In this document: positions 1 through 7,893 of the stretch, one piece after another
Layout: each line of letters starts with the position of its first letter
Numbering within the stretch: the first letter of the stretch is position 1
Source of the DNA: CAYNNP01 sp964398215
Lineage (GTDB): Bacteria; Planctomycetota; Planctomycetia; Pirellulales; Pirellulaceae
DNA: 18,155 bases
Direction of reading: 5' to 3'
NCBI GenBank assembly: GCA_964398215.1
Contig: CAYNNP010000133.1
Coordinates: forward strand, 1 to 18,155
Made by a program: the position numbers and the translations under genes
The notes under the pieces: generated by a model
What the model saw: the letters and a program-made list of their open reading frames with translations, nothing else
Databases searched by the model: none
What the model was told of the DNA's origin: nothing

Positions 1-17
1 TGGGGGAACGCCCGCAA

Positions 18-62
18 CCTCGGGCTAATGCCCGAGGCTATATGCTGTCGCTGCTTCGCAGC
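18..62. repeat. Tandem hairpins, probable dispersed repeat or terminator
   Basis: Two stem-loops lie next to each other downstream of the TPR-thioredoxin gene, which ends at 108 on the minus strand. The first has perfect 8-bp arms (CCTCGGGC at 18-25 and GCCCGAGG at 30-37) around a TAAT loop. The second has 5-bp arms (GCTGC at 50-54 and GCAGC at 58-62) around TTC. There is no U-tract of the classical kind. The paired GC-rich hairpins resemble the short dispersed palindromic elements found between planctomycete genes. A transcription terminator is the alternative. The element may continue beyond the left edge of the window. Confidence 0.45.
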
Positions 63-107
63 TGGTTTTCCGGCTGTTGCACATGTCCCAATCGCAACGG
101 GTTTCGT

Positions 108-2477
108 CTACTGCTTTGGCAACGCAAGCAATCTGTTCGATTCGTCCAACAAGAAATCGACGTCGTTGAACGGTTCGTGTCCAATGTCTTGCCAGCGAAC
201 GCGATTTTGGGCGTCGATTAGAAAGGTTCCATGCAACGGTTGGTCTTCGAAATCATCCCAGCACTGGAACGCTCGGAAAGCTTTTTGGTCCGATCCAGCC
301 AGCAACGGGATCGTCAGTTTTTTGTCATAGCCCTTCAAGGCGGCGGTCAGTTCTTTTACGTCCTCGGTGCTAATGGCCAACATATCAATTCCAGCATCGC
401 GGAATTCTTTCGCTCGTGGCTCGAACACGTGCAGTTGTTCAACACAGTGCAGGCAACCGTGGCCAAGGTAAAACACAACCACGCGCGGCTTGCCGTCGTA
501 CTCGGTGCTTGGCACAGCCTCGCCTTCGGCCGACTTTGCTTCCCATGCAGGTGCCTCATAGGGGCTCCAGCGAAAAGGTCCAAGTTCATCCAATTCTGGG
601 CGTTCGCCTAAATCATCAGCAGGCTTTGCAGGTTTACGCCAGTCCTTGCCAGCCTTGACGGCATCGGCGACCGGGCGTAGTCGAGCCAGCATCGGAGTCT
701 CTATATCTGCGTGCCCAGCCAGCGTACGCAATTCCTCGAAGCGTTTCTTTGCGTTCGTTTTGTCCTTCTTTTCCCACAGCAAATGCACCAAAAGAGCGAG
801 TGGGCGAACTTGGCCTTTGGAGCTTTTGACCGTTTTCTCGCACTCTTTGATCGCGCCATCCAAATCGCCAGCCATTGCCAACCACTCCTGTTGGATCGTT
901 TTCTCAAGACCAGCAGATTTGATTTGGCGGCGAAAGGTTGTCAGATCCTTTCGTTTGGCAGCCGATGCGACGGACGCGCGATGGATGGCTTTGTTGATGC
1001 TTTTCAAATGAGTCTGAAGCTTCTTTTTGATTTCTTCGGTGTCAGCTTTTTCCTCAGACTCATCCTCGTCGTCATCATCTTTCTCGCTCTCTTTGTCATC
1101 GAGTGAGACATCTTTTCCGTCAGCGAGATCCAAGAGCTTGGTTTGCAACGCGATGCGACGTCGTTTAAGAGAACGCAAAGTCTTACCAGCTTCTTCCGTG
1201 TCACCGGTCATGAACTTGGCGACGGCTAACCAGCTAAGCCATTCTTCTTGCGCAGTTTCGTTGCCTGTGGGCGGCAAGTAGTGACCGCCGCTTTCCATGA
1301 TCAGTTCTTTCCAAAGCCCATATTGCGACAATGTCTGAATCAAACGATCGCGACCATACTGGTAACTGCCTCGTTTTTTCAGCGTGTTGTATTTTGGGTG
1401 TCTTGGGTTGGAAACTAGATTCCGAGACTGATCGAGAGCTTCGTTGACCCTTCCAACGTACAACAGATTCCGGGTCAGCCACTCGTTGTTGTGGGCGTAG
1501 TTGTGAATTTGATCGGGAATCAAATGTGACCGTACCATGTGGGCGTGATCGACTCGGGCTGATGCTTCTTGTTGCCATGCCGCGTCGTTGTACCGTTTCA
1601 ATTTGCTGTAAATGTGGCCTGGCATGTGCCACATGTGTGCGATACCTGGCGCGGCGGGACCGCACTCGGCAGCCGACACAAGTGCATTTTCTGGTCGCCG
1701 CGAATCCCAAAGGTGAATGCGGTAATGATGAGCCGGGTGATTTGGGTTTTTCGCAAACACTTCGCCCAGCAACGCATTGACCGCATAACGACTGGTGAGT
1801 TTGACACCAATGCGTTCCGACTGCCAAAGGTGAACGGCAATGAAAGCCCGAGCTTCGATATCATCGGGAAAGTCATAAAGGATTTTTTCAAGGTCTGCGA
1901 CGTAACGTTCTGCGCGACTCTTTTTTGCGTCGCGTTCGGCCTCTTTCTGTTTGTCCGTTTTTTCTTTTTTGTCATCGTCATCGTCGTCTTTCTTTTTCGC
2001 TTTGGGGATAAAGCGTTCGAGAGCTTCGATGTACAGTTTTTCGTGACGACTCGTTCCATTCTTTGTTCGCCATTTCATCGCTTCGTCGATAAAGCCGCGT
2101 GACCGATCGCCGTTGTTGACGTTGGCCATCGCCATTCCCCAATAGGCAATCGCGAGCTTGGGATCCTCTTTGGCGGCTTGGCGAAATGACCGTTCTGCTT
2201 CCAAGTACCAGAATCCGTGAATCTGCGAGATTCCCTGCCGAACGAACTCCTGCGCTTTTTTCGATTTGGACGTGACCGGAAACTGAATCTCAGCCATACC
2301 ATCAAGCAACCAAGCGGCTTGTCGTGGCCCTTCATTGAAGGCTTCTCCGTGGTAGCTATGACCAGCGGCAACAGATTCGCCTCCCGTTTTCTCAGATACC
2401 GATTCAGCGGCAGTCACAAGACTGAAATGGAAAACAAAAAGACAACCAAATGCAGTAAATCGGTTTCGCAGGTTCAT
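108..2477 (-). CDS. Secreted TPR protein with C-terminal thioredoxin-like (AhpC/TSA-type) domain
   Basis: The protein has 789 residues, counted from the ATG at 2477. That start begins a clear signal peptide (MNLRNRF followed by a hydrophobic stretch, with likely cleavage near residue 23); a GTG 28 codons upstream would spoil it. Residues ~60-620 are helical TPR-like repeats, including the stretch around EAERSFRQAAKEDP and a His-rich part with HHYRIH and HMWHMPGHIY. Two charged low-complexity inserts interrupt the repeats: six consecutive Asp near 163-169 and an Asp/Glu/Lys tract near 461-482. Residues ~650-789 form a thioredoxin-like domain with a CLHC motif (Cys675, Cys678) and a later GTFLID strand, as in AhpC/TSA and redoxin proteins. 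It is probably exported and could act as a thiol-disulfide or peroxide-handling protein on a TPR scaffold. The substrate is unknown. The gene stands alone, with no same-strand neighbour close enough for an operon. Confidence 0.88.
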   Translation of the reverse strand: MNLRNRFTAFGCLFVFHFSLVTAAESVSEKTGGESVAAGHSYHGEAFNEGPRQAAWLLDGMAEIQFPVTSKSKKAQEFVRQGISQIHGFWYLEAERSFRQAAKEDPKLAIAYWGMAMANVNNGDRSRGFIDEAMKWRTKNGTSRHEKLYIEALERFIPKAKKKDDDDDDKKEKTDKQKEAERDAKKSRAERYVADLEKILYDFPDDIEARAFIAVHLWQSERIGVKLTSRYAVNALLGEVFAKNPNHPAHHYRIHLWDSRRPENALVSAAECGPAAPGIAHMWHMPGHIYSKLKRYNDAAWQQEASARVDHAHMVRSHLIPDQIHNYAHNNEWLTRNLLYVGRVNEALDQSRNLVSNPRHPKYNTLKKRGSYQYGRDRLIQTLSQYGLWKELIMESGGHYLPPTGNETAQEEWLSWLAVAKFMTGDTEEAGKTLRSLKRRRIALQTKLLDLADGKDVSLDDKESEKDDDDEDESEEKADTEEIKKKLQTHLKSINKAIHRASVASAAKRKDLTTFRRQIKSAGLEKTIQQEWLAMAGDLDGAIKECEKTVKSSKGQVRPLALLVHLLWEKKDKTNAKKRFEELRTLAGHADIETPMLARLRPVADAVKAGKDWRKPAKPADDLGERPELDELGPFRWSPYEAPAWEAKSAEGEAVPSTEYDGKPRVVVFYLGHGCLHCVEQLHVFEPRAKEFRDAGIDMLAISTEDVKELTAALKGYDKKLTIPLLAGSDQKAFRAFQCWDDFEDQPLHGTFLIDAQNRVRWQDIGHEPFNDVDFLLDESNRLLALPKQ

Positions 2478-2627
2478 GGCAGGGCGTGCTGGCGGAAAGT
2501 GGGCATTTCTATCTAAACCATTGTAGCTCATGTTCCAGCAATTCCAGGCCTTTGACCACACGTGTCACACCGATATTGCACACTTTGTCTTTCAGAGAAT
2601 TTTGATGACTCCCACGAAAGGGCGACC

Positions 2628-2894
2628 ATGAAAAACAACGAATTTGCCAAGCGAATATCGACTGAACCCACGATAATTTCAGGCTGGCTGATCCAACAGC
2701 GAAGTCCTGATGGCACCAAAACCGACAAATTCCTTCAAATCGGAACCGGCCAATGGTGCCCATCACAATCAGCCACTCGCTTTCCCGCGCGAAACACTGC
2801 CATGATTTACGCCCACGAGTTTGGCTATAGCGTGGGCTACACAGCAGACGTCGTGCCCTACGTTGGCGGCAATTCGTTTGGCGAATTCAATTAG
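2628..2894 (+). CDS. Possible small hypothetical protein, 89 aa
   Basis: This ORF starts at an ATG and fills part of the gap between the TPR-thioredoxin gene and the membrane-protein gene, both on the other strand. The protein starts MKNNEFAKR and has a composition like that of real small proteins: the Trp-containing segments ISGWLIQQR and GTGQWCP, then TRFPARNTAMIYAHEFGY. It has no signal peptide or membrane span. I do not recognise a family. No convincing ribosome binding site precedes the ATG, though most genes in this window also lack one. A 16-bp sequence near its start recurs in inverted form at its end, so the interval could instead be a small noncoding repeat element that happens to be open. 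It converges tail to tail with the membrane-protein gene, with 7 bases between the stops. Confidence 0.42.
   Translation: MKNNEFAKRISTEPTIISGWLIQQRSPDGTKTDKFLQIGTGQWCPSQSATRFPARNTAMIYAHEFGYSVGYTADVVPYVGGNSFGEFN
2641..2887. repeat. Interval bounded by imperfect 16-bp inverted repeats
   Basis: The 16 bases at 2641-2656 (AATTTGCCAAGCGAAT) and the reverse complement of 2872-2887 (AATTCGCCAAACGAAT) agree at 14 of 16 positions. They bound a 247-bp interval that nearly coincides with the small ORF at 2628-2894. The first copy also shares an exact 16-mer (2640-2655) with 3844-3859. Each copy is itself an imperfect palindrome. The arrangement resembles the termini of a miniature mobile element, but I see no clear target-site duplication. 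Paired regulatory sites or chance are alternatives. Confidence 0.35.
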
Positions 2895-2901
2895 GCCGTC
2901 G

Positions 2902-3615
2902 CTACATGGCGCCTTTTTGCATTCCCGATTCAACCTGTCGCCGAACAAGATCATCGAGGCTGATGTCACCGAACTGTTTGGCTGGCACGTCAGAACGATC
3001 GGCAACTAGTTTCGCACGCTTGGCAACCTCGCTGACATCTTCCAGAGTTAGTTTGTCAACCAAACGGCGACCAAGAACCGAGTCATCGGCGACCACAACA
3101 GGATTCAGGATGTCTTCGGCGTCCACTGCTGTAGCCTTGTCCAGTTCGACCGCTCTACGAAATCGAGAAATCTGCATCGCTGAATCCAGCGCGGTGTCGG
3201 TACCTTGATTTTGCAAGAAGTCTTCTAGGACGGCCAATTCTCCCCACTGTAGAATCGGCAAACGCACAAGCCGTTGCATCACACCGCCGGCCTGCCAGTT
3301 TTCTACCTTGCCGCGTTTGATATCGGCTGCAAAGGCTGTTAGTCGTTTGACGATCTTTGCCTTGTCTTCGGGAGCAATCATGCTCTGTTCAACTTCAGGA
3401 ACAAACGTCTGTTCCAAAGTACGCACAGCTAGTTCGCCACGTTTCTGGAACAACCACCAAGTCGAAACTCCGCAGAAGATAAAAAAGCCAATCCCCAGTA
3501 GCACTGCGCCGGCCATTAAAATCGGAGCCCAGCTTTCAGTGACCTCCGCTTGCTGCTGATCCGTTTCGGTTTCAGCTGGGGCCGCGTCCTGGGTTGGCTC
3601 TTGTTCACGAGTCAT
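2902..3615 (-). CDS. Single-span membrane protein of unknown function
   Basis: The protein has 237 residues when read from the ATG at 3615. The reading frame continues upstream to a TTG at 3783, but that extension looks noncoding (Cys/Pro-rich with no family character), so ATG is preferred. Residues 1-28 are acidic, Gln/Glu/Thr-rich and presumably cytoplasmic. Residues ~29-55 form one strong transmembrane helix (PILMAGAVLLGIGFF into CGVSTWW). Residues ~56-237 form a soluble, mostly helical, charged domain, with no motif that I recognise. It is divergent from the kinase gene across a 505-base intergenic region, so the two could share regulation, but nothing in the sequence links their functions. 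Confidence 0.72.
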   Translation of the reverse strand: MTREQEPTQDAAPAETETDQQQAEVTESWAPILMAGAVLLGIGFFIFCGVSTWWLFQKRGELAVRTLEQTFVPEVEQSMIAPEDKAKIVKRLTAFAADIKRGKVENWQAGGVMQRLVRLPILQWGELAVLEDFLQNQGTDTALDSAMQISRFRRAVELDKATAVDAEDILNPVVVADDSVLGRRLVDKLTLEDVSEVAKRAKLVADRSDVPAKQFGDISLDDLVRRQVESGMQKGAM

Positions 3616-4120
3616 TAAGATCGGTCCTGTTGCTGTGACGTAAATATGAGAAGCACCCGATGGGCCGTTGCCGACGACAAGTGCTTGACTCTTCCTCGCA
3701 ACCAACGGTTGCTGGGGCGGCGCTGAAGGCTCGCGTTCATGTCCAATACAGGACTGATCGCAGCAGTGACACGCAGGAGGCAAGGAATTGAGGAATAGAA
3801 ATATATCACTGGGCCGTGTGATCAGGAACGGAGCGTTCGCAAAGAATTTGCCAAGCGAACATAGTCGAGGTCAAGATTCCCTTGGCATGTCCGCACTGGC
3901 TGGCGCCGCCCTATTGAATCGTCGAAACAATGGGAACCATTGAAACAACCGCTTCTCTCGCGGGTTTAATCACAGGTGAAATGGTAAATTAACGCTTCAG
4001 GTCCTGCCGGCTTGAATCATAATGTGACAGCGAACGGACTGTGGTCTGAGGGGGACGGAATCGACGACAAAATCTAGATTGTCGCACGCCAATCTCACTG
4101 TTCATAACAAAACGAACGAC
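3616..4120. other. Divergent intergenic region between membrane protein and kinase
   Basis: This 505-base stretch has no convincing gene. It must carry the promoters for the two outward-reading neighbours, but I cannot point to a clear -35/-10 pair. It holds two small dyads: GTTCGC/GCGAAC (3835-3840 and 3855-3860), which encloses the 16-mer also found at 2640-2655, and CAATGG/CCATTG (3928-3933 and 3937-3942) with a 3-base loop. The second is compact enough to be an operator half-site pair, though that is a guess. Confidence 0.5.
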
Positions 4121-6460
4121 ATGGCTTCTGACCCCTCCAACAATGACCCCCGTTTCTTGGAGACGATCGAAGGCAGCGATCCCGAATTCGCAAAGCAGCA
4201 AGAGGACATTGCGGCGGCCGTTGTGGCACTGCGAAACAACGCTGTCAGCGAACGGAAACTCTCCGAAGCGAGTCGCAATTGGACGATCCACGGTAGTGTG
4301 CCGCTACTGAATCACCTTGTTGAAGTTGGATTGATCGACAGCGCGGCTGGGCAATCGCTGGCGAAAGATGCCAACGCGCTGCTGAGAAATCTGAGCAACC
4401 GTGACCAAGTCGGCGCTGAGGGTGAGAGCTTGATCGCCGGAACAATCGAAGCAATCGACCCCTCTGGCCGAGTCGCTCGCCTGCTGGGAATCCAAGCCGC
4501 TGCCGGTACAGGCCTCTCGGAAGAGGCGAACCATCGGAGCGCGATGCATGGCTACCGATTGATCAGAAAGATTGGCCAAGGAGGACTTGGGCGAGTTTGG
4601 TTGGCGTTCGACGATAGTCTCAAACGGTATGTCGCGATCAAGGAAATTGCAGGCACCGTTACGGCAGCTGCTCGAGAACGTTTTGATCGCGAAGCCGTGA
4701 TCACTGGAAGGCTAGAGCACCCAGGGATCGTTCCAATTCATCAACTTGGAACAGAAGACAACACGGGCAAATCTTTCTACGTGATGCGGTTCCTTGGCAA
4801 GACGACATTGCACGACGCGATCATGGAGTACCACGAGCGCCGCGCCGAAGGCCACGACGATCCGATGCTCATTCGTCGCTTGTTGAATGATTTTGTCAAC
4901 GTTTGTCAAGCGATCGGTCACGCCCACTCTCGCCACGTGATACATCGCGACCTTAAGCCCGAGAACATTGCGATCGATAGTTTCGGGCAAGTGATCGTGA
5001 TCGACTGGGGGATCGCCAAGGTGATCGGCGAAGTCAATGCTGGCGTGGCGGGCCCTGAACTTGATTCAGCCGAGATCAGATCGCAGAGCACGATGGCTGG
5101 GCAAGTCTTGGGCACTCCTCTTTACATGGCACCCGAACAAGCGGCCGGACGTATCGATGAACTGGATGAACGCACCGACATCTACGGCCTGGGAGCGATT
5201 CTGTTTGCGATCTTGACCGGTAGTGCTCCCCACGAACGATCGCGCGAGCAGTCACCGGCTTTGGCGGGTCGCGAACTGCTGTCCGCAATCGCGAGTCGCC
5301 CAACTCCAAACGCGCTGGATACCGATAGCGGAATCGATGATGCTTTGGCGGCAATCTGCTGCAAGGCAATGGCTCGCAAGCAATACTCTCGCTACCAATC
5401 AGCGATGGAGTTGGCCGAAGACGTGCAGCGGTGGATCGCCGGCGAACCCGTTTCGGCTCAAAGAGAAAAGTTTGGACAGCGAGTCAAGCGTTGGGTGCGA
5501 CATCATCAGGTTTGGTCCCAAGTCATCGCTGCGATTCTGATCATCACCTTCGTTGCCGCATCAACTTCGGCCGTCGCCTATCGCCAAAGCCGAATTGCCC
5601 AGCATCAAAGAGAGTTTGATGAACTGAGCGTTTATAGCAATGAAGTGAAAGTGCAACTGCAAACCGCAGCGATCGAGTCGATGCACAATACAAGGTTCAT
5701 GTCGATGTTGCCTCCCATTCAAGGAATCATCGACGCACGCCAAAGTGTTCAAGACGTTGGTAAAGATGATCAAGCTACCGGTGACGGTGCTGATGAAGGC
5801 GAGGATGTTTGGCAAGAACGTTTGGCGACGATTTACGCGGGGTTGCTGCGAGCAAATCCGAACTACCGCAGTGTCTATTATGCAGCCTTCGAAAGCGAGA
5901 AGGCGACGCCGATTGTCCGCGTGGAGCGACATGCTGGTCAAATGGGATTCGTTCGCAGTTTGCCCGCCAGTCGGCTGGAGCCGCTGGACGACTATGAGCT
6001 TGTCGCACAGGTTGCTGAATTGTCACCCGGCGATATCCTGTTGACGACTCGCTACCAGAACAAGTCGGCGGGAAAGATTCGCCAAGAGGTCAGCTTGCTG
6101 GCATCGACTCCAGTGTTTGACGAAACAACGGGAAAGATGTTTGGCTTGGTGACGCTTGAATACGATCTTCTAGGCCGAGTCGTTCAAGTGCTCGAGCGGC
6201 TTGAGCAGAGCACGGCCAAGATTTTGGTAACGGATTCGGAAGGCCAAGCATGGGTCAGCGACGATCCGGTCGCTGGTATCACGACGATGCCTGGCAAGAT
6301 AGATTCTGCGACTGAGCGACCCGGCGTATCAGAACTCTTCGCTGACACACAGCAGCATCGCATGATGAACAAGGACGAAGGTTGGATCGCCAATCGAATC
6401 ACACTCGATCCGTCCAACCCCCAAACCACGGTCGGGCTGATCGTTACGTTGGAAGATTGA
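4121..6460 (+). CDS. Transmembrane Ser/Thr protein kinase with C-terminal extracytoplasmic sensor domain
   Basis: This is a Hanks-type kinase of 779 residues from the ATG at 4121; a TTG 14 codons earlier is less likely. After an N-terminal segment of ~140 residues with no recognised motif comes the kinase domain (~144-446): a Gly-rich loop GQGGLGRVW, the ATP-binding Lys174 in VAIKE, catalytic HRDLKPEN with Asp277, DWG (Asp295) in place of DFG, and GTPLYMAPEQ with APE at 337-339. All catalytic residues are present, so it should be active. One membrane helix (~466-487) follows. The last ~290 residues, outside the membrane, resemble a Cache/PAS-like sensor, with the stretch SLLASTPVFDETTGKMFGLV and then VTLEYDLLGRVVQVLE typical of the end of dCache domains. 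The likely role is to sense a periplasmic ligand and phosphorylate cytoplasmic proteins. DWG is frequent in planctomycete kinases. The kinase assignment is firm; the sensor family is less so. Confidence 0.93.
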   Translation: MASDPSNNDPRFLETIEGSDPEFAKQQEDIAAAVVALRNNAVSERKLSEASRNWTIHGSVPLLNHLVEVGLIDSAAGQSLAKDANALLRNLSNRDQVGAEGESLIAGTIEAIDPSGRVARLLGIQAAAGTGLSEEANHRSAMHGYRLIRKIGQGGLGRVWLAFDDSLKRYVAIKEIAGTVTAAARERFDREAVITGRLEHPGIVPIHQLGTEDNTGKSFYVMRFLGKTTLHDAIMEYHERRAEGHDDPMLIRRLLNDFVNVCQAIGHAHSRHVIHRDLKPENIAIDSFGQVIVIDWGIAKVIGEVNAGVAGPELDSAEIRSQSTMAGQVLGTPLYMAPEQAAGRIDELDERTDIYGLGAILFAILTGSAPHERSREQSPALAGRELLSAIASRPTPNALDTDSGIDDALAAICCKAMARKQYSRYQSAMELAEDVQRWIAGEPVSAQREKFGQRVKRWVRHHQVWSQVIAAILIITFVAASTSAVAYRQSRIAQHQREFDELSVYSNEVKVQLQTAAIESMHNTRFMSMLPPIQGIIDARQSVQDVGKDDQATGDGADEGEDVWQERLATIYAGLLRANPNYRSVYYAAFESEKATPIVRVERHAGQMGFVRSLPASRLEPLDDYELVAQVAELSPGDILLTTRYQNKSAGKIRQEVSLLASTPVFDETTGKMFGLVTLEYDLLGRVVQVLERLEQSTAKILVTDSEGQAWVSDDPVAGITTMPGKIDSATERPGVSELFADTQQHRMMNKDEGWIANRITLDPSNPQTTVGLIVTLED

Positions 6461-6565
6461 GCCCCGGCTTGTGATTTCCGTAGGCCGTATCCAGTGGTTT
6501 GCGCAGCCACGGCGATTTTGAAAAGTCTTGACGGCTCGTTGATTTATTTGCGCGGCATATTTTTG

Positions 6566-6643
6566 TGAGCCGCTGGCGCTAGCCACGGGCCTCGAAGGGT
6601 TGCGTTGCCACCAAAAAGGCCCGCGGCTAGCGCCGTCGGCTCA
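6566..6643. repeat. Long inverted repeat at gene convergence, REP-like element and possible bidirectional terminator
   Basis: The 27 bases at 6566-6592 and the reverse complement of 6617-6643 agree at 24 of 27 positions, with a 24-base loop. The core of each arm is GGCGCTAGCC. The element lies between the convergent ends of the kinase gene (6460) and the DUF6786-like gene (6651), the usual place for a bidirectional terminator. The GC-rich arms with a GCTAGC centre and the outer TGAGCC/GGCTCA look like a dispersed planctomycete palindromic repeat. Only one copy is present in this window. Confidence 0.7.
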
Positions 6644-6650
6644 GTAAATC

Positions 6651-7892
6651 CTAAAACGCTGACTTGATGGTTTCAAGGTCAACGCCAAGCAAGCGTTTGG
6701 CTAGCGGATTGAGGTCGTCTTCTGAGCCTTGGATATGAAACGTTCGCTGCACGTGCTGCATCGTCTTGCCAGGGCCCAGTGCGGCAGCAGGCGAAGACGT
6801 TTCTAGTTCGTAAAACGGACCCAACGGTGGCTTGCCCTCTTCGGGCGAACCGTCGTTGTAAGAATTGATCACGTCTCCAATATATGGTTTGTCTTGCAGT
6901 TCCCACATTGAATTGACGAAACCATTCGGGGCTTGCTGCACATTGTAGGTAACGATGTTCAGCACTTGTCCGGCCGCATCGTAACTGCCTGCGATCCCCT
7001 TGGACCGTTGAGGAGTGATCCCAATTTTTCCTCGTCGCGTTCCATCACCTCGGAAAAACAGTTTTTGTTCTTCGACTCGCAGGTACTCCGGCGGCACCTT
7101 GCCAAAATAAGTGTCGTTGACTTTGGGACCCAGCGTCTTTTCGTCACCCGGTTTGAATGGAATGACGACCGTTGTTTTGGGCGACGGGTTGTACATGCCA
7201 AGGATCCAAATCGAAAGCAGTCCTGTTTCTGGTTTCCAAGCGATGTCGCCAGCGTTGGTGATCCTGTTGTCCGTTTCATAGCCAACCATTCGCAGCCCTT
7301 TGCCAAGTTGGACTCCCAAAATCTGCGAAGCATCCTGTTGATTTAAAAGCTTCACCGTACGGTCAATGCCAACGTTAAACTTGGTGCCGCTGTGATTGAC
7401 CAGTTTCGTCTTGTGATGGAACTTGGCCGAAGTCTGTGTTTTTTCGACCACCGCGAATGCCTCAGTATCAATCGCAGCGGGAGTCGTCCAATCAGCGAAT
7501 TCAAATTTGGTACCAGGCTTGAAAAACACAGCGTACTGCCCACCTTCGGGGCCAATCCAGAAACGTTCTTCGCCCCCAAAGATGTAGATATGTTCTTCCA
7601 GTTTGCCTTTTCTGTCTGCGTCTGAAAGCAGTCCCTTTTCAATTACCGGTCGGTTGATCCAGCCGAAGCTTGGCCCGGCCTTGCTGTCGAACGTGCTGGT
7701 CATCACGCGGCCTTGATAGGCTGGAGCCAGCGCGATCGCTGCGTCACCATGTTGCAGCAGCACGATTGGCGTGTGCGATTTCATGAACGCGACATCATCG
7801 GCGAATCCGTCATCCGCAAAAGTCGACCCGGGCAACAGAACCATCAGTACTGCGGCGAAACTCAGGCATGAAGTCAATTGTGTTCTAGGCAT
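6651..7892 (-). CDS. Secreted DUF6786-like protein
   Basis: The protein has 413 residues with a signal peptide (hydrophobic core ~8-20, likely cleavage after STFA near residue 26). The mature part contains AYQGRVMTSTFDSKAGPSFG and, at ~106-124, FGGEERFWIGPEGGQYAVFF, which I recognise as the signature of a family usually annotated DUF6786 in Bacteroidetes and planctomycetes. From memory its fold may be related to galactose-mutarotase-like beta-sandwiches, which is not shown by the sequence alone. The ATG at 7892 lies one base after the stop of the upstream glycosidase gene, so the two are almost certainly cotranscribed and translationally coupled. A role in the same glycan-processing step is the natural inference; binding, epimerisation or lyase activity are all open. 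Confidence 0.82.
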   Translation of the reverse strand: MPRTQLTSCLSFAAVLMVLLPGSTFADDGFADDVAFMKSHTPIVLLQHGDAAIALAPAYQGRVMTSTFDSKAGPSFGWINRPVIEKGLLSDADRKGKLEEHIYIFGGEERFWIGPEGGQYAVFFKPGTKFEFADWTTPAAIDTEAFAVVEKTQTSAKFHHKTKLVNHSGTKFNVGIDRTVKLLNQQDASQILGVQLGKGLRMVGYETDNRITNAGDIAWKPETGLLSIWILGMYNPSPKTTVVIPFKPGDEKTLGPKVNDTYFGKVPPEYLRVEEQKLFFRGDGTRRGKIGITPQRSKGIAGSYDAAGQVLNIVTYNVQQAPNGFVNSMWELQDKPYIGDVINSYNDGSPEEGKPPLGPFYELETSSPAAALGPGKTMQHVQRTFHIQGSEDDLNPLAKRLLGVDLETIKSAF

Positions 7893-7893
7893 C

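Noticed and set aside
1060..1100. Trinucleotide-like repeat (TCATCGTCGTC and similar)
   Set aside because: It is the coding sequence for an Asp/Glu-rich tract in the TPR protein and needs no separate repeat call. The same holds near 1970-2000.
1234..1827. 197-codon minus-strand ORF
   Set aside because: It lies wholly within the TPR-thioredoxin gene in another frame and has the Arg/Ser-rich composition of a shadow frame.
3616..3783. N-terminal extension of the membrane protein to a TTG start
   Set aside because: The added 56 residues look noncoding, and the ATG at 3615 gives a normal cytoplasmic N-terminus before the membrane helix.
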